64,000 nt of DNA from Arenibacterium halophilum (GTDB lineage: Bacteria > Pseudomonadota > Alphaproteobacteria > Rhodobacterales > Rhodobacteraceae). The notes under the pieces were generated by a model, which was not told the DNA's origin, made no database searches, and saw only the letters and a list, made by a program, of their open reading frames with translations. Below, piece by piece: positions 7,552 through 16,686 of this stretch (position 1 is its first letter; each line of letters starts with the position of its first letter). The position numbers and the translations under genes were made by a program. Where the stretch lies: assembly GCF_005938225.1 (NCBI RefSeq), contig NZ_VCPC01000008.1, forward strand, positions 47,859 to 111,858, written 5' to 3'.

Positions 7552-8750
7552 CAGCGACGCCCCCATGCCATTTGGATTGTCTGCTCCAGCTCATCGGCAA
7601 CGCTGTTCACGCTGGCTAAAGCCCGATCAATGGTTTTCCGAATGAGCTGGCTCGGGTCTACCTCATAGATGGTTTGCTGAGTCATGCCGGCGTCAGAAAT
7701 GGCTGTCGACTTCAGCATCGGTTCAGTCATGACTTGGCCAGCAAGGATTGAACGCAGGTACCCGGCCATTTGCGTTTGTGGTCCGTCCGACGGCTCGTAG
7801 CGTGTGATCAGGAACTTTACGAAGTCCCACGTGACATGTCGTCCAATCGCCTCTTCGACGGCTTTGATCGTTTCCGAAGCGAGTTTGAGGAACTGGCTCA
7901 TCGAAGCGATGTCGAGCATGCCGGGGACCACCGTCACGAGTAGGCCCGTGGATGCTGCCAATGCTGTCAATGTTAGGAAGCCTAACTGCGGAGGGCAATC
8001 GATCAGCACCATGTCGTAGTCGGAATCGACTTCTTCTAACGCCAGAGCAAGTCGCTCCGCGAAAATCGGCTGAACCCTGCGCGCAAGGGCGTTCGCTGTC
8101 TCGGTTTCATACTCGGACAACATCAAGCCAGCCGGGACCATGTCGAGCTTGTGAAAGTATGTTTTCTGGATGACCTCCGAGAGCGGAACCTGATCACCGT
8201 ATCTCAATGCGTCGTAGATCGTGCCGCCTTCGGCAAATTCGAGTTCAGGCCGGAAGCCGAAAAATGTCGTCAAACTGGCTTGTGGGTCTAGGTCAAGCAC
8301 AAGCACGCGGTAACCACGCAGGGCATACCTGTGTGCCAAATGGATCGTCGCTGTTGTCTTCGAGCTTCCGCCTTTGAAATTCACGACCGAAATGACCTGA
8401 AGACGGTCGCCGTCTCGGCGGCCAGGTCTGTACGCGTCAGCATTTTTGCCTGTCCGCGCCAAAATGTTGCGGAGGTCGTCAACTTCTTCGGCCGTGTAGA
8501 ACCTATGACCGCGACCGTCAGTGTGAACTTCTGGGAAGCTGCCATCTTTGTGGCGGTTGCGCAGGTTCGACGTACTGACGCGCAGCAACTCGGCGACCTC
8601 GGTCGAGCTGAAGCGGCGCAAGGATTTACGTTCTTCTGGCTCGAACGCAACTTTCATCTGCCGGTCAAGCGACTCAGCAAGACTGTCTGCGAATGCTCCG
8701 ATGTCGGAAGAGCCTATGCCTTGTGCGCAGCCCGTATTTCGATCATCCAT
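7551..8750 (-). CDS. repA: RepA, ParA-type partition ATPase
   Basis: First gene of the repABC operon, 399 residues. An N-terminal winged-helix/MerR-like segment (about 45-95, FSSTEVAELLRVSTSNLRN) precedes a ParA ATPase domain with the deviant Walker A KGGSSKTT (126-133), the Walker A' DLDPQAS (153-159) and Walker B VLIDCPPQLG. The family drives plasmid segregation with RepB and represses its own promoter. The C-terminus (ALASVNSVADELEQ) is the part echoed in the scrap at 1221-1257. ATG 8750 is used; upstream lie inverted repeats that may be its operator. Confidence 0.93.
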   Translation of the reverse strand: MDDRNTGCAQGIGSSDIGAFADSLAESLDRQMKVAFEPEERKSLRRFSSTEVAELLRVSTSNLRNRHKDGSFPEVHTDGRGHRFYTAEEVDDLRNILARTGKNADAYRPGRRDGDRLQVISVVNFKGGSSKTTATIHLAHRYALRGYRVLVLDLDPQASLTTFFGFRPELEFAEGGTIYDALRYGDQVPLSEVIQKTYFHKLDMVPAGLMLSEYETETANALARRVQPIFAERLALALEEVDSDYDMVLIDCPPQLGFLTLTALAASTGLLVTVVPGMLDIASMSQFLKLASETIKAVEEAIGRHVTWDFVKFLITRYEPSDGPQTQMAGYLRSILAGQVMTEPMLKSTAISDAGMTQQTIYEVDPSQLIRKTIDRALASVNSVADELEQTIQMAWGRR

Positions 8751-8766
8751 GTTCTGCCGCCTCTCA

Positions 8767-8832
8767 TGGCCTTTTTAAAGGCTCTTTGTCGTTCTGACGG
8801 CCGAAGCCACGTCTGACGCGTTTTGCCGTCAG
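8767..8832. promoter_or_regulatory. Inverted repeats upstream of repA, possible autoregulatory operator
   Basis: Two inverted repeats lie just before the repA start: GCCTTT-TT-AAAGGC (8767-8780) and CTGACGGC (8792-8799) paired with GCCGTCAG (8825-8832). RepA and RepB of this family repress the repA promoter from such sites. Assignment is by position only. Confidence 0.35.
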
Positions 8833-8890
8833 GATGGAAATGCCACGAACATCTGAGTCCGGCAAGAAGAATCTAGATGTAGTGAAAAAG

Positions 8891-8899
8891 TTATCCACA
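8891..8899 (+). promoter_or_regulatory. DnaA box
   Basis: TTATCCACA matches the DnaA box consensus TTATNCACA exactly and lies in an AT-richer stretch 140 bases upstream of repA. A single box is weak evidence of an origin, because origins of this family usually sit in repC. The rest of 8833-9072 shows no gene I can support. Confidence 0.4.
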
Positions 8900-9072
8900 G
8901 CACCAATTTGGTCACGCGGGACTAGCGCTAGATAACGCATTGATTACAAGAGATAAAGACCGTTGCTGACGAAGCCGATGCCCTTCAAGATATTTTCTGC
9001 TCGCGCGAACTACTGCCAAGGCTTTGTTGGATGTTTACTTGGTTCTCGCCTAATCCGAACCCGGAATTGTCC

Positions 9073-9330
9073 TCATGGACAAACCGTTGTCCGCCCATGG
9101 TTCGCCGATCCGGGGCCAGTTGCAGGACAAGTCAAAGCTCCGACCAAATCATTTGGTAAGTCCGGCGTGTTCATCACTCATGATCTCGACTAGGCGATCG
9201 CATCGCGAATCACGAAGAGCGGTGCGATGATCCAGATCGGAACCGCCGAAGAGGTCGTCATGAACCCCGCCGAAAAGTATGTTGCCGGAATCTCGCGCAT
9301 CCATCTGGTGAAAGCCGGGTTGGTAATGCT
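9073..9330 (+). pseudogene. proV-like ABC ATPase relic (glycine betaine/proline uptake)
   Basis: The frame DKPLSA..SPIRGQLQDK recalls the segment after Walker B of ProV/OpuA ATPases. After a frame change, KSGVFITHDLD, a TAG stop, and then GAMIQIGTAEEVVMNPAEKYV and SRIHLVKAG follow. These are the H-loop and the linker region of the same family. The Walker A and signature parts are absent. It lies in the same orientation as the proW-like relic that follows, so the two are the scar of one deleted osmoprotectant transporter operon. Confidence 0.6.
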
Positions 9331-9390
9331 GGCCGTCATTTTAGGGTTCTGTCCGGTGTCCTCGCGGATACCGCCCGCGCCTTTGCCGCA

Positions 9391-9716
9391 CTATGGACCC
9401 GGTGCTTGACTATGTTCAGACTTGGTCGCCCTACATCTACCTGCTGCCTCCGATCGCGTTATTGGGCTTTGGCCCGGCCACGGCGGTCGTTGCGATCGTG
9501 ATCTTCGCGGTGACGCCCGTAATCCGTCTCGTCGCGCATGGCAATTCCTCGAAACCGTTTGAGTTCGTTGAGGTTGGCGGAGCCACAAGAACAGCCCCAC
9601 GCGACGCCTTCCTGAAAATCCGGCCGCTTTTCGCCTTGCCCAGCATCGTGGCGGGAGTGAACCGAAGCCTGAGGACGGCATTCGGCATTGTCGTCATCAC
9701 GGGTATCCATCCGTGA
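9391..9716 (+). pseudogene. proW-like permease relic
   Basis: The frame gives MDPVLDYVQTWSPYIYLLPP, then LLGFGPATAVVAIVIFAVTPVIRL and PSIVAGVNRSLRTAFGIVVITG. This resembles the core of ProW-type permeases (DxMQTxPxFVYLIP, then GLGPAAAV...PPVIR, then ALPSIMAGVN). N- and C-terminal parts are missing and the EAA-loop region is altered. It follows the proV relic. The remaining 240 bases up to the next promoter (9717-9957) hold nothing I recognise. Confidence 0.6.
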
Positions 9717-9957
9717 CATTCTTGGGGCTGCTTGCTGTTCGGCGGGCGCGCGTGCGAATTCGAGCAGGGAGCACACTCAGGTTTGACAAGAGCCTGTCTT
9801 GCATGTGAGCCGCAGCAAAAGGCGGCTTGGAGTGTTTGCGGTGCCGGGAGTGAAAGCCCTATGGCCCGAAGCCCAAGAATGAGGACGCTGATTTCCCACC
9901 GATATGACAACAAATCAGGCGTTTCCTGGCCGCCATAGCGAAATTTGTAAAAAATTC

Positions 9958-9991
9958 TTGACGCTGGTATTTCAGTATACCAGAATTCTGG
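9958..9991 (+). promoter_or_regulatory. Promoter of the TAXI-hydantoinase operon with GntR-type operator
   Basis: TTGACG (9958-9963) and CAGAAT (9981-9986) are 17 bases apart. The spacer and -10 are covered by an inverted repeat, TGGTAT-TTCAGT-ATACCA (9965-9982), and by the palindrome CCAGAATTCTGG (9980-9991). Almost the same operator, TGGTATTCCAGTATACAA, lies before gntR at 18365. The GntR protein encoded in the operon is the likely ligand, acting as repressor. Confidence 0.6.
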
Positions 9992-10019
9992 AAATAGCTC
10001 AGACCTGCGAGACTCCAGT

Positions 10020-11942
10020 ATGACACCCGATTCCAACACGGACAGCGCGGCCTCTCCCCTCGGTCAGACGGGTGCGCGCCTTGGCGACCGGCTCGGGTTG
10101 ATGGGCGCTATCGTGGCGCTGGTCGCGATCGGATTCTCGCTGTTTCAACTCTGGTCGAACGGGCTGGCCCTGATGCCCAGCTTCAAACAGAACGCATGGC
10201 ACGTCGCCTTTGCTCTGGTGCTTGGCTTTCTGGTCAGCCCCATCGGAAAAGGCTGGTGGCGCGTCATCGATCTGGCCTGCGCCGCGGCCTCGCTGGGGGC
10301 CATCATCTTCATCGTTCTGCGCTATGACGTGATGGCCGCGCGTTTCGGCATCTTCCTTGGGCCCGAGGTGATTGCGGCAAGCGTGATTGTCGTGATGGTA
10401 CTGGAACTGGCACGGCGGCTGCTGGGCCTTACGCTGGCGCTGCTGTGCGGGGCCTTCATCCTTTACGGCTTTTATGGCTACATGCTGCCGGGTGCGTTCG
10501 GGCATCAGGGCTTCCCGGTTCAACGCATTGCCAGCTACCTCGTTATGACGACGGATGGCGTGTTCGGCACGGCCGTCGGCGTCTCGGCCACGTTGATCAG
10601 TGTCTTCGTGATCTTCGGCGCCTTCCTCACCGTCACCGGTTGCGGCCAATGGTTCATCGACATCGCGAACCTGATCGCCGGGCGCACTGTGGGCGGTTCG
10701 GCCAAGGTCGCCGTGCTGGCCAGTTCGCTGATGGGGTCGGTTTCGGGCAGTGCTGCCGGCAATGTCGCCACCACTGGCGCCTTTACCATTCCGCTGATGA
10801 AAAAGGCCGGCTTTACACCGGTTCAGGCCGGCGCGATCGAGGCTGTCGCCTCGACCGGGGGGACGATCCTGCCGCCGTTGATGGGGGCAGGGGCCTTCGT
10901 GATGGCCGAGTTGCTGGGCATCCAATATTCCAGTGTTGCGCTGGCGGCGATTATGCCTGCGATCCTCTACTATCTCGCCGTCTTCTGTCAGGTCGACATC
11001 ATGGCGCGGCGCGATGGCCGCGTGGGCTTTGTCGCCGACCGCCGCGAGATGGCGCGCCAGATCGTGCTATCGGGCTGGCGGTCGATCCCGCTGCTGGTGC
11101 TGATCTGGATGATCCTGGTCGAACGCTATTCGCCCGCCTATGCCGCCTTCTGGTCGATCGGGGCCGCCGTGGTGCTGGGGCTGGTCATGTCGCGGGGGCG
11201 CGCGCGTCTGCTGCTAGTGCCCGAGGCGCTGCGCACGGCGGCGCAGGCCATGCTGCCCATCGCGATTGCCTGCGCGGCGGCGGGGATCATCGTAGGCGTG
11301 CTGATGCTCACCGGACTGGGCCTGCGCCTGTCGTCGCTGATGATCGACCTTGCGGGTGGCAACCTTGCGCTGCTGCTGGTGCTGACGATGATCTCGTCGA
11401 TCATATTGGGCATGGGCGTTCCCGCGACGGCCGCATACATCATCCTTGCGGTTCTGGCCGTGCCCGCGCTGGTGAAGCTGGGCGTTGCGCCGCTGTCGGC
11501 GCATATGTTCGTCTTTTACTTCGGGACGATTTCCAACATCACGCCGCCGGTCGCCGTTGCTGCCTTCGTTGCTGCGGGTCTGTCGGGCGGCACCCCCGCG
11601 CGCGTCGCGGTCGAGGCGTTCCGCATCGGCTCGGCCGCTTTCCTGATCCCGTTCATGTTCGTCTACGGGCCCGAGCTGTTGCTTGTGGACGCCAATGCGC
11701 TCTCGGTGATTCGCGTGCTTGTCACGGCCTCGCTTGGGATCATCGCGCTGGTTGTTGCGATCCAGGGATGGCTGTTCGTGCGGCTGGGGCCCGGCCTGCG
11801 GGTGATCGCTGCGGCGATCTCGATCCTGCTGGTCGTGCAAAGCCTCTGGAGCGATGTGCTGGGGCTCGCCGCCATCGCCGTCTTCTTCACCATTTGCCGC
11901 CTCCGTCTCCTCCGGAGTCCGGCCGGGTCCACCGCGACATGA
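10020..11942 (+). CDS. TRAP transporter fused permease (TAXI type)
   Basis: A 640-residue integral membrane protein in which the small (4TM) and large (12TM) TRAP permease units are fused, as is usual for TAXI systems. The signature block AKVAVLASSLMGSVSGSAAGNVATTGAFTIP (about residues 236-266) and the following GGTILPPLMGAGAFVMAE are typical of the large subunit; its C-terminal repeat has GMGVPATAAYI. It imports a solute captured by the periplasmic receptor encoded next, driven by an ion gradient. It is the first gene of the operon, about 30 bases after the promoter, and unusually stands before its receptor gene. The substrate is unknown; the enzymes downstream suggest a nitrogen-containing organic acid or cyclic amide. 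Confidence 0.9.
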   Translation: MTPDSNTDSAASPLGQTGARLGDRLGLMGAIVALVAIGFSLFQLWSNGLALMPSFKQNAWHVAFALVLGFLVSPIGKGWWRVIDLACAAASLGAIIFIVLRYDVMAARFGIFLGPEVIAASVIVVMVLELARRLLGLTLALLCGAFILYGFYGYMLPGAFGHQGFPVQRIASYLVMTTDGVFGTAVGVSATLISVFVIFGAFLTVTGCGQWFIDIANLIAGRTVGGSAKVAVLASSLMGSVSGSAAGNVATTGAFTIPLMKKAGFTPVQAGAIEAVASTGGTILPPLMGAGAFVMAELLGIQYSSVALAAIMPAILYYLAVFCQVDIMARRDGRVGFVADRREMARQIVLSGWRSIPLLVLIWMILVERYSPAYAAFWSIGAAVVLGLVMSRGRARLLLVPEALRTAAQAMLPIAIACAAAGIIVGVLMLTGLGLRLSSLMIDLAGGNLALLLVLTMISSIILGMGVPATAAYIILAVLAVPALVKLGVAPLSAHMFVFYFGTISNITPPVAVAAFVAAGLSGGTPARVAVEAFRIGSAAFLIPFMFVYGPELLLVDANALSVIRVLVTASLGIIALVVAIQGWLFVRLGPGLRVIAAAISILLVVQSLWSDVLGLAAIAVFFTICRLRLLRSPAGSTAT

Positions 11943-11992
11943 TCGCGGAGCCCATCCCCCCCAACCAACTCTAACCAACAGGGACTAAAAGA

Positions 11993-12973
11993 ATGAATAT
12001 GCTGAAACGCCCGCTGCGGGCTCTTGGACTGGCGGGAACCGTCGCTGCAACCGTACTCATGGCGCAGGGCGCCGGCGCCCAGCAACGGATGAGCGTTGCA
12101 GGCGGAAGCACCGGCGGCGTCTTCTTTCCGCTGGCGACCGGTATGGCCGAAATGCTTAGCCAGACCATCGAAGGCTATGATTTCACCGGCGGCGCGACCG
12201 GCGGTTCGGGCGAGAATGTCCGCCTGCTGGGCACCAACTCGGCCCAGTTCGGGCTGATCATGGCCGATGCCGCCTATAACGGCCACTACGGCAAAGAGGC
12301 GTTCGAGGCCGAAGGCGGCTATGACAAGGTCGTCGGGATCATGATGACCTACAATCAGGCGATGCACCTGATCGTGCCTGCGGACAGTGCCATCGAAACC
12401 ATGGCTGATCTTGAGGGCAAGCGCGTTTCGCCCGGCCCCGCAGGCAGCGGCACCGCGCTGATGGCCGGGACGATCCTTGATGCCTACGGTCTGGCCGGCA
12501 AGTTGACGTTGGATCCGCTGAGCCACAGCCAGCAGATGACCGCGCTTGGCGACGGGCAACTGGATGCGGCGTTTCTGCTGCTGCCCACCGGCGCGGCGGC
12601 GGTTACCTCGCACGCCGCGGCGCATCCGATCCGCTTCATCGCCATGGATGACGCCGAGGCCATCACCAAGCTGACCGAGGCCTATCCGTTCTATTTCCCG
12701 ACCGAGATCGCGGCAGGTGCCTATGAAGGCCAGCCCGACGCCGTCGCCACCGTCGGCGTCGCCGTGACCCTGGCCGCCAGCGCGGATGTTCCCGAAGAGA
12801 TCGCCTATGAAGCGACCAAGCTGTTCAACGAGCACCCCGACCAGCTGGCAACCTATCACGCCATTGCCAAATCGATCAGCGCCGACACCGCGCTGACCGG
12901 CATGCCGATCCCGCTGCATCCCGGTGCCCAGCGGTACTACGAGGAAGTCGGCAACCCCGGCCTGAAAAAGTAA
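11993..12973 (+). CDS. TAXI-family TRAP solute receptor
   Basis: A 326-residue periplasmic binding protein. Residues 1-29 form a Sec signal (basic start, hydrophobic core, cleavage near GAGA-QQ). The mature part opens with MSVAGGSTGGVFFPLATGMAE, the usual start of TAXI receptors, and contains GGATGGSGENVRLLG, SPGPAGSGT and, near the C-terminus, PIPLHPGAQRYYEEVG, all family marks. It delivers substrate to the fused permease encoded 50 bases upstream. A GC-rich hairpin follows the stop codon and may raise the level of this part of the mRNA over the enzymes downstream. Confidence 0.92.
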   Translation: MNMLKRPLRALGLAGTVAATVLMAQGAGAQQRMSVAGGSTGGVFFPLATGMAEMLSQTIEGYDFTGGATGGSGENVRLLGTNSAQFGLIMADAAYNGHYGKEAFEAEGGYDKVVGIMMTYNQAMHLIVPADSAIETMADLEGKRVSPGPAGSGTALMAGTILDAYGLAGKLTLDPLSHSQQMTALGDGQLDAAFLLLPTGAAAVTSHAAAHPIRFIAMDDAEAITKLTEAYPFYFPTEIAAGAYEGQPDAVATVGVAVTLAASADVPEEIAYEATKLFNEHPDQLATYHAIAKSISADTALTGMPIPLHPGAQRYYEEVGNPGLKK

Positions 12974-12979
12974 CTGCCC

Positions 12980-13005
12980 GCGGCCGGGCAGACCCGTCCG
13001 GCCGC
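12980..13005 (+). other. GC-rich hairpin after the TAXI receptor gene
   Basis: GCGGCCGG (12980-12987) and CCGGCCGC (12998-13005) form an 8-bp stem with a 10-base loop, directly between the receptor and hyuA. There is no T-run, so a mRNA-stabilising or attenuating role is more likely than full termination. Confidence 0.45.
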
Positions 13006-13031
13006 ATCCTGCTCTTCCTGAAGGTTTGACA

Positions 13032-15116
13032 ATGAATACTCTGCGCATCGCGGTCGATATCGGCGGCACATTCACGGACGGAGTCGCGACCGACCCGGAT
13101 ACAAGCACGATCTGGGTGGCCAAGTCGCTGACAACGCCGCAGGATCCGGGCGAAGCCGTGTCGACGGTGGTGTCCAGCCTGCTGGCGCAAGCCAAGGCAG
13201 CCGCGCGTGACGGGGTGGTCGATGTGGCCGAGGTGGTGCATGGCACGACGCTGGTCACCAATGCGCTGATCGAACGCAAGGGCGCGACCACGGCGGGCAT
13301 CTTCACCGCCGGTACCCGCGACATTTTGGATATCCGGCGCGAGCTGCGCTATGACCTGTACGATCTGCATTTTGAGCAGCCACAGCCCCTGGTGCCGGGC
13401 GACCGGCGCTTTGAAATCGGCGAACGCATGGCCGCGGACGGCAGCGTGGTATCTCCGCTGGATGCGGACGAGATTGACGCTCTGCTGGAGGCCATCGACG
13501 CAAGCGGGGCGCAAGCTGTCGCGATCGGCTTGCTGAACGCCTATGTCAACGACGATCACGAACGTGAGCTGGCCCGCGTGTTGGCCAAGCGGCGCCCCGG
13601 GCTGAAGATTTCGACCTCGGCCGCCGTGGCGCCCGAGCAGCGCGAATACGAACGCTTTACCACTGTCACCGCCAACGCCTATGTGCAGCCGCTTGTCGAC
13701 ACCTACCTGACCGAGCTGGATCAGCGTCTGCGCGATCAGCAGATCGACGGACCGCTGCGGATCATGCTGTCCAGCGGCGGGTTCACCACCAGCGCGCTGG
13801 CGGCGCAACAGCCCATCGCACTGCTGGAATCCGGACCCGCCGGCGGAGTGCTGAGCGCGCTGAACGCGGCGCTGTCACAGAACCTGACCGATATCGTGGC
13901 CTTCGACATGGGCGGCACCACGGCCAAGGCCTGCGTCGTCACGGGTGGCGAGCCGGGCATCGCCCGTAGCTTCGAAGCCGGGCGAGTGCACCGGTTCAAG
14001 CGCGGCAGCGGCCTGCCGTTGCTGATCACCTCGATCGACCTGATCGAGATCGGCGCCGGGGGTGGCAGCCTTGCCGGGATCAGCGATCTGGGCACCCTGG
14101 TCGTGGGCCCTGAAAGCGCCAGTTCCGTGCCCGGACCCGCCTGCTATGGGCTGGGCGGCACCGAGGCGGCGGTGACCGATGCCGATTTCTGGCTGGGCTA
14201 CCTGGACGGCAGCAGCTTTCTTGGCGGCACGATGCCGCTGGACCGCGACTCTGCCGAACGCGCCATTGGTGCGCTGGCCGACCAGTTGGGCATGACGGTG
14301 CTGGAAGCAGCCTATGGCATTCACGACGTGGTCAATGAAAACATGGCCAGCGCCACCCGCATTCATATCGCGGAAAAAGGCCACGATCCGCGCGACTTCA
14401 CGCTGGTGGCGACGGGCGGGGCCGGGCCGGTCCATGCCGTTGCCATCGCGCGCAAACTGGGGATGCCGCGCGTACTGTGTGCCCCGGCGGCCGGGGCGGG
14501 TTCCTGCCTTGGTTTCCTTGCCGCGCCTGCCCGGATCGACCGCGCGCTGGTGCAGACCGCGCCTCTGGCGCAGGTCGATTGGTCCCATATCCGGGCAGAG
14601 TTGAACGGCATCCGGGCCGAAGCCCATGACGCGCTGATCGCTGCGGGGGCCAGTGCGGACGAGCTGTTCTACGAAGTCGATGTCGAGATGCAATACGCCG
14701 GGCAGGGCAATGCCGTTCTGGTGCGCGTGCCGCTGGATGATATCGCGCCCGGCTTTGCCCCGGAACTGGGCCGCCTGTTCGAAGAGAACTATGCCCGCCT
14801 CTATGGCCGCACCGTACCGCACGGGCAGCCGCTGACGGTGGCCTGGCGGATGATCGGCCGCGCGCCGATCAAGACCCAGAGATTCATCCGCGAGGTGACC
14901 GGCACCGCCCCCGCCGAGCCAAAGACGCGGCGGCTGTATGATCCGGCGGTCGGCAGCTTTGCCGAGGCCGCCGTCTATCGCCGCGACAGCCTGACCGCCG
15001 GAACCGTCCTGACCGGGCCGCTGGTGATCGAAGAGGCGGAATCGACCTTTGTCGTGCCCGTCGCCGCCACTGTCCGAATTCTTGATGACCTCAGCATTCT
15101 TGCGGAGCTTTCCTGA
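13032..15116 (+). CDS. hyuA: Hydantoinase/oxoprolinase family protein, subunit A
   Basis: The 694-residue protein begins RIAVDIGGTFTD (an ATP-binding phosphate loop of the actin-like fold) and has HGTTLVTNALIERKG near residue 77 and AFDMGGTTAKAC near residue 293, which together define the HyuA family. With HyuB it forms ATP-dependent ring-opening enzymes (N-methylhydantoinase, 5-oxoprolinase, caprolactamase) or related carboxylases. Start ATG 13032 is chosen over the TTG two codons earlier. Its stop overlaps the hyuB start (TGATG), so the two subunits are made together. The substrate cannot be read from sequence; a cyclic amide, imide or hydantoin fits the aminotransferase downstream. Confidence 0.88.
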   Translation: MNTLRIAVDIGGTFTDGVATDPDTSTIWVAKSLTTPQDPGEAVSTVVSSLLAQAKAAARDGVVDVAEVVHGTTLVTNALIERKGATTAGIFTAGTRDILDIRRELRYDLYDLHFEQPQPLVPGDRRFEIGERMAADGSVVSPLDADEIDALLEAIDASGAQAVAIGLLNAYVNDDHERELARVLAKRRPGLKISTSAAVAPEQREYERFTTVTANAYVQPLVDTYLTELDQRLRDQQIDGPLRIMLSSGGFTTSALAAQQPIALLESGPAGGVLSALNAALSQNLTDIVAFDMGGTTAKACVVTGGEPGIARSFEAGRVHRFKRGSGLPLLITSIDLIEIGAGGGSLAGISDLGTLVVGPESASSVPGPACYGLGGTEAAVTDADFWLGYLDGSSFLGGTMPLDRDSAERAIGALADQLGMTVLEAAYGIHDVVNENMASATRIHIAEKGHDPRDFTLVATGGAGPVHAVAIARKLGMPRVLCAPAAGAGSCLGFLAAPARIDRALVQTAPLAQVDWSHIRAELNGIRAEAHDALIAAGASADELFYEVDVEMQYAGQGNAVLVRVPLDDIAPGFAPELGRLFEENYARLYGRTVPHGQPLTVAWRMIGRAPIKTQRFIREVTGTAPAEPKTRRLYDPAVGSFAEAAVYRRDSLTAGTVLTGPLVIEEAESTFVVPVAATVRILDDLSILAELS

Positions 15117-16669
15117 TGTTGACCCGAACCGAAATGAACGCCGCCACTGTCGAGATCCTCTGGACCCGTCTGGTCAGCCTTGTAGACGAGGCCGCAACCA
15201 CGCTGGTGCGCACCTCCTTCTCGCATGTGGTGCGCGATGCACATGACTATGCGGTTGTGCTTCTGGACCGTCAGGCCCAGCTGGTTGCGCAATCGACGCA
15301 AAGCATCCCGTCCTTCATCTGTACGCTGCCCGCGACCGCACGGCATATCATCGACAGGTTTCCGGCAGACACGATGCAGCCTGGCGATGTCTATGTGACA
15401 AACGACCCGTGGATGGGCACGGGCCACCTGCCCGACATCAACATCATCCGCCCGATCTTTCACGGCGGCGACCTGATCGGCTTTTCCGCCAGCGTCGCGC
15501 ATTCGCCGGATATCGGCGGGCGCATCCGGTCTCCGGGCATCCGCGAGCTGTACGAGGAAGGGCTGCGCCTGCCGCCGCTGCGCCTGATGCAGGCCGGCGA
15601 ACGGGACGAGGCGATCTTTGCCATCCTCGAGGCCAACGTGCGGATTTCGGAACAGGTGCTGGGCGATCTATATGCACAGATCGCCGCGAACGAGATGCTG
15701 GGCCAACGGCTTGCCGAGTTGATCGACGACACCGGCCTGCGCTTCAACGATTTTGCGGCTGACATCCAGGACCGGACCGAACAGGCGATGGATGCCGCCA
15801 TTCGCGCCGTGCCCGAGGGGCGCTATTCCTATACGGTCGAGGTGGACGGCTTTGGCGACCCGGTGGTGATCGCCTGCACGCTGACCATCGCGGACGGGCG
15901 GATCGAGGTGGATTACACCGGCAGTTCGCCCCAGATGGACCGGGCGATCAACGTGGTGCCAACCTACACCCGCGCCTATACCTGTTATGCGCTGAAATGC
16001 ATCCTGTCGCCCAACGTGCCCAACAACGAAGGCAGCTTTCGCTCGATTCATGTGGGTGCGCCCGAAGGCAGCATTCTGAACCCGCGCTTTCCTGCCCCCG
16101 TCGGGGCACGCGCCATGACAGGCCACCTGTTGCCACCCGCGATCATGGGCGCACTGGCTGATGTGATCCCCGACCGGGTGCAGGCGGCTCCGGGCTCGCC
16201 GCTGTGGTCATGCCATTTGACCGGACGCGACAAGGGCAAGGACTATGCGTTCTTCTTCTTCCTGAACGGCGGGCAGGGGGCCACGTCGGCCAAGGATGGT
16301 TATCCTGCGGTCAGCTTTCCCAGCAATCTGGGCAACACGCCGATCGAAGTTCTGGAGGCAAACGCCCCCGTCCGCGTGACACAGCGCGCCCTGCGTCGCG
16401 GCAGCGGCGGGGACGGCGCGTTCCGGGGCGGCGACGGGCAGATCACCGAGATCGAGATACTCGCCGACAGCCCGGTCACCGTGTCCTTCATGGCGAACCG
16501 GCTGGAGATTCCTGCGCAGGGCCTGAACGGCGGCGGGGCAGGGCAGCCGGGCGCCGTGCTGCTGAATGGCGCCCCCTACGACCCGCGTGAGATCAGCCTG
16601 ATCCAGCCCGGCGACACCCTGACCCTGATGACACCCGGCGGCGGCGGCTTTGGCGCCGTTGCATCCTGA
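15116..16669 (+). CDS. hyuB: Hydantoinase B/oxoprolinase family protein
   Basis: Partner subunit of HyuA, 517 residues. Marks of the family are the N-terminal block LVSLVDEAATTLVRTSFSHVV, NDPWMGTGHLPDI (about residues 95-107), NNEGSFRSI, GGRIRSPGIRELYEEGL and the glycine-rich end TPGGGGFGAV. The length is a little short of the 550-600 residues of many members but the ends look complete. It overlaps hyuA by one base and is followed after 17 bases by an aminotransferase gene, in keeping with stepwise breakdown: ring opening, then transamination of the product. The reaction of this pair is inferred only at family level. Confidence 0.88.
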   Translation: MLTRTEMNAATVEILWTRLVSLVDEAATTLVRTSFSHVVRDAHDYAVVLLDRQAQLVAQSTQSIPSFICTLPATARHIIDRFPADTMQPGDVYVTNDPWMGTGHLPDINIIRPIFHGGDLIGFSASVAHSPDIGGRIRSPGIRELYEEGLRLPPLRLMQAGERDEAIFAILEANVRISEQVLGDLYAQIAANEMLGQRLAELIDDTGLRFNDFAADIQDRTEQAMDAAIRAVPEGRYSYTVEVDGFGDPVVIACTLTIADGRIEVDYTGSSPQMDRAINVVPTYTRAYTCYALKCILSPNVPNNEGSFRSIHVGAPEGSILNPRFPAPVGARAMTGHLLPPAIMGALADVIPDRVQAAPGSPLWSCHLTGRDKGKDYAFFFFLNGGQGATSAKDGYPAVSFPSNLGNTPIEVLEANAPVRVTQRALRRGSGGDGAFRGGDGQITEIEILADSPVTVSFMANRLEIPAQGLNGGGAGQPGAVLLNGAPYDPREISLIQPGDTLTLMTPGGGGFGAVAS

Positions 16670-16686
16670 CAGACCGGAGACCGGAC

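Noticed and set aside
10445..11974. A 509-codon plus-strand frame within the TRAP permease gene
   Set aside because: It is the other reading of the same DNA; the TAXI permease frame has the signature blocks and membrane segments, this one has Arg-rich low-complexity sequence.
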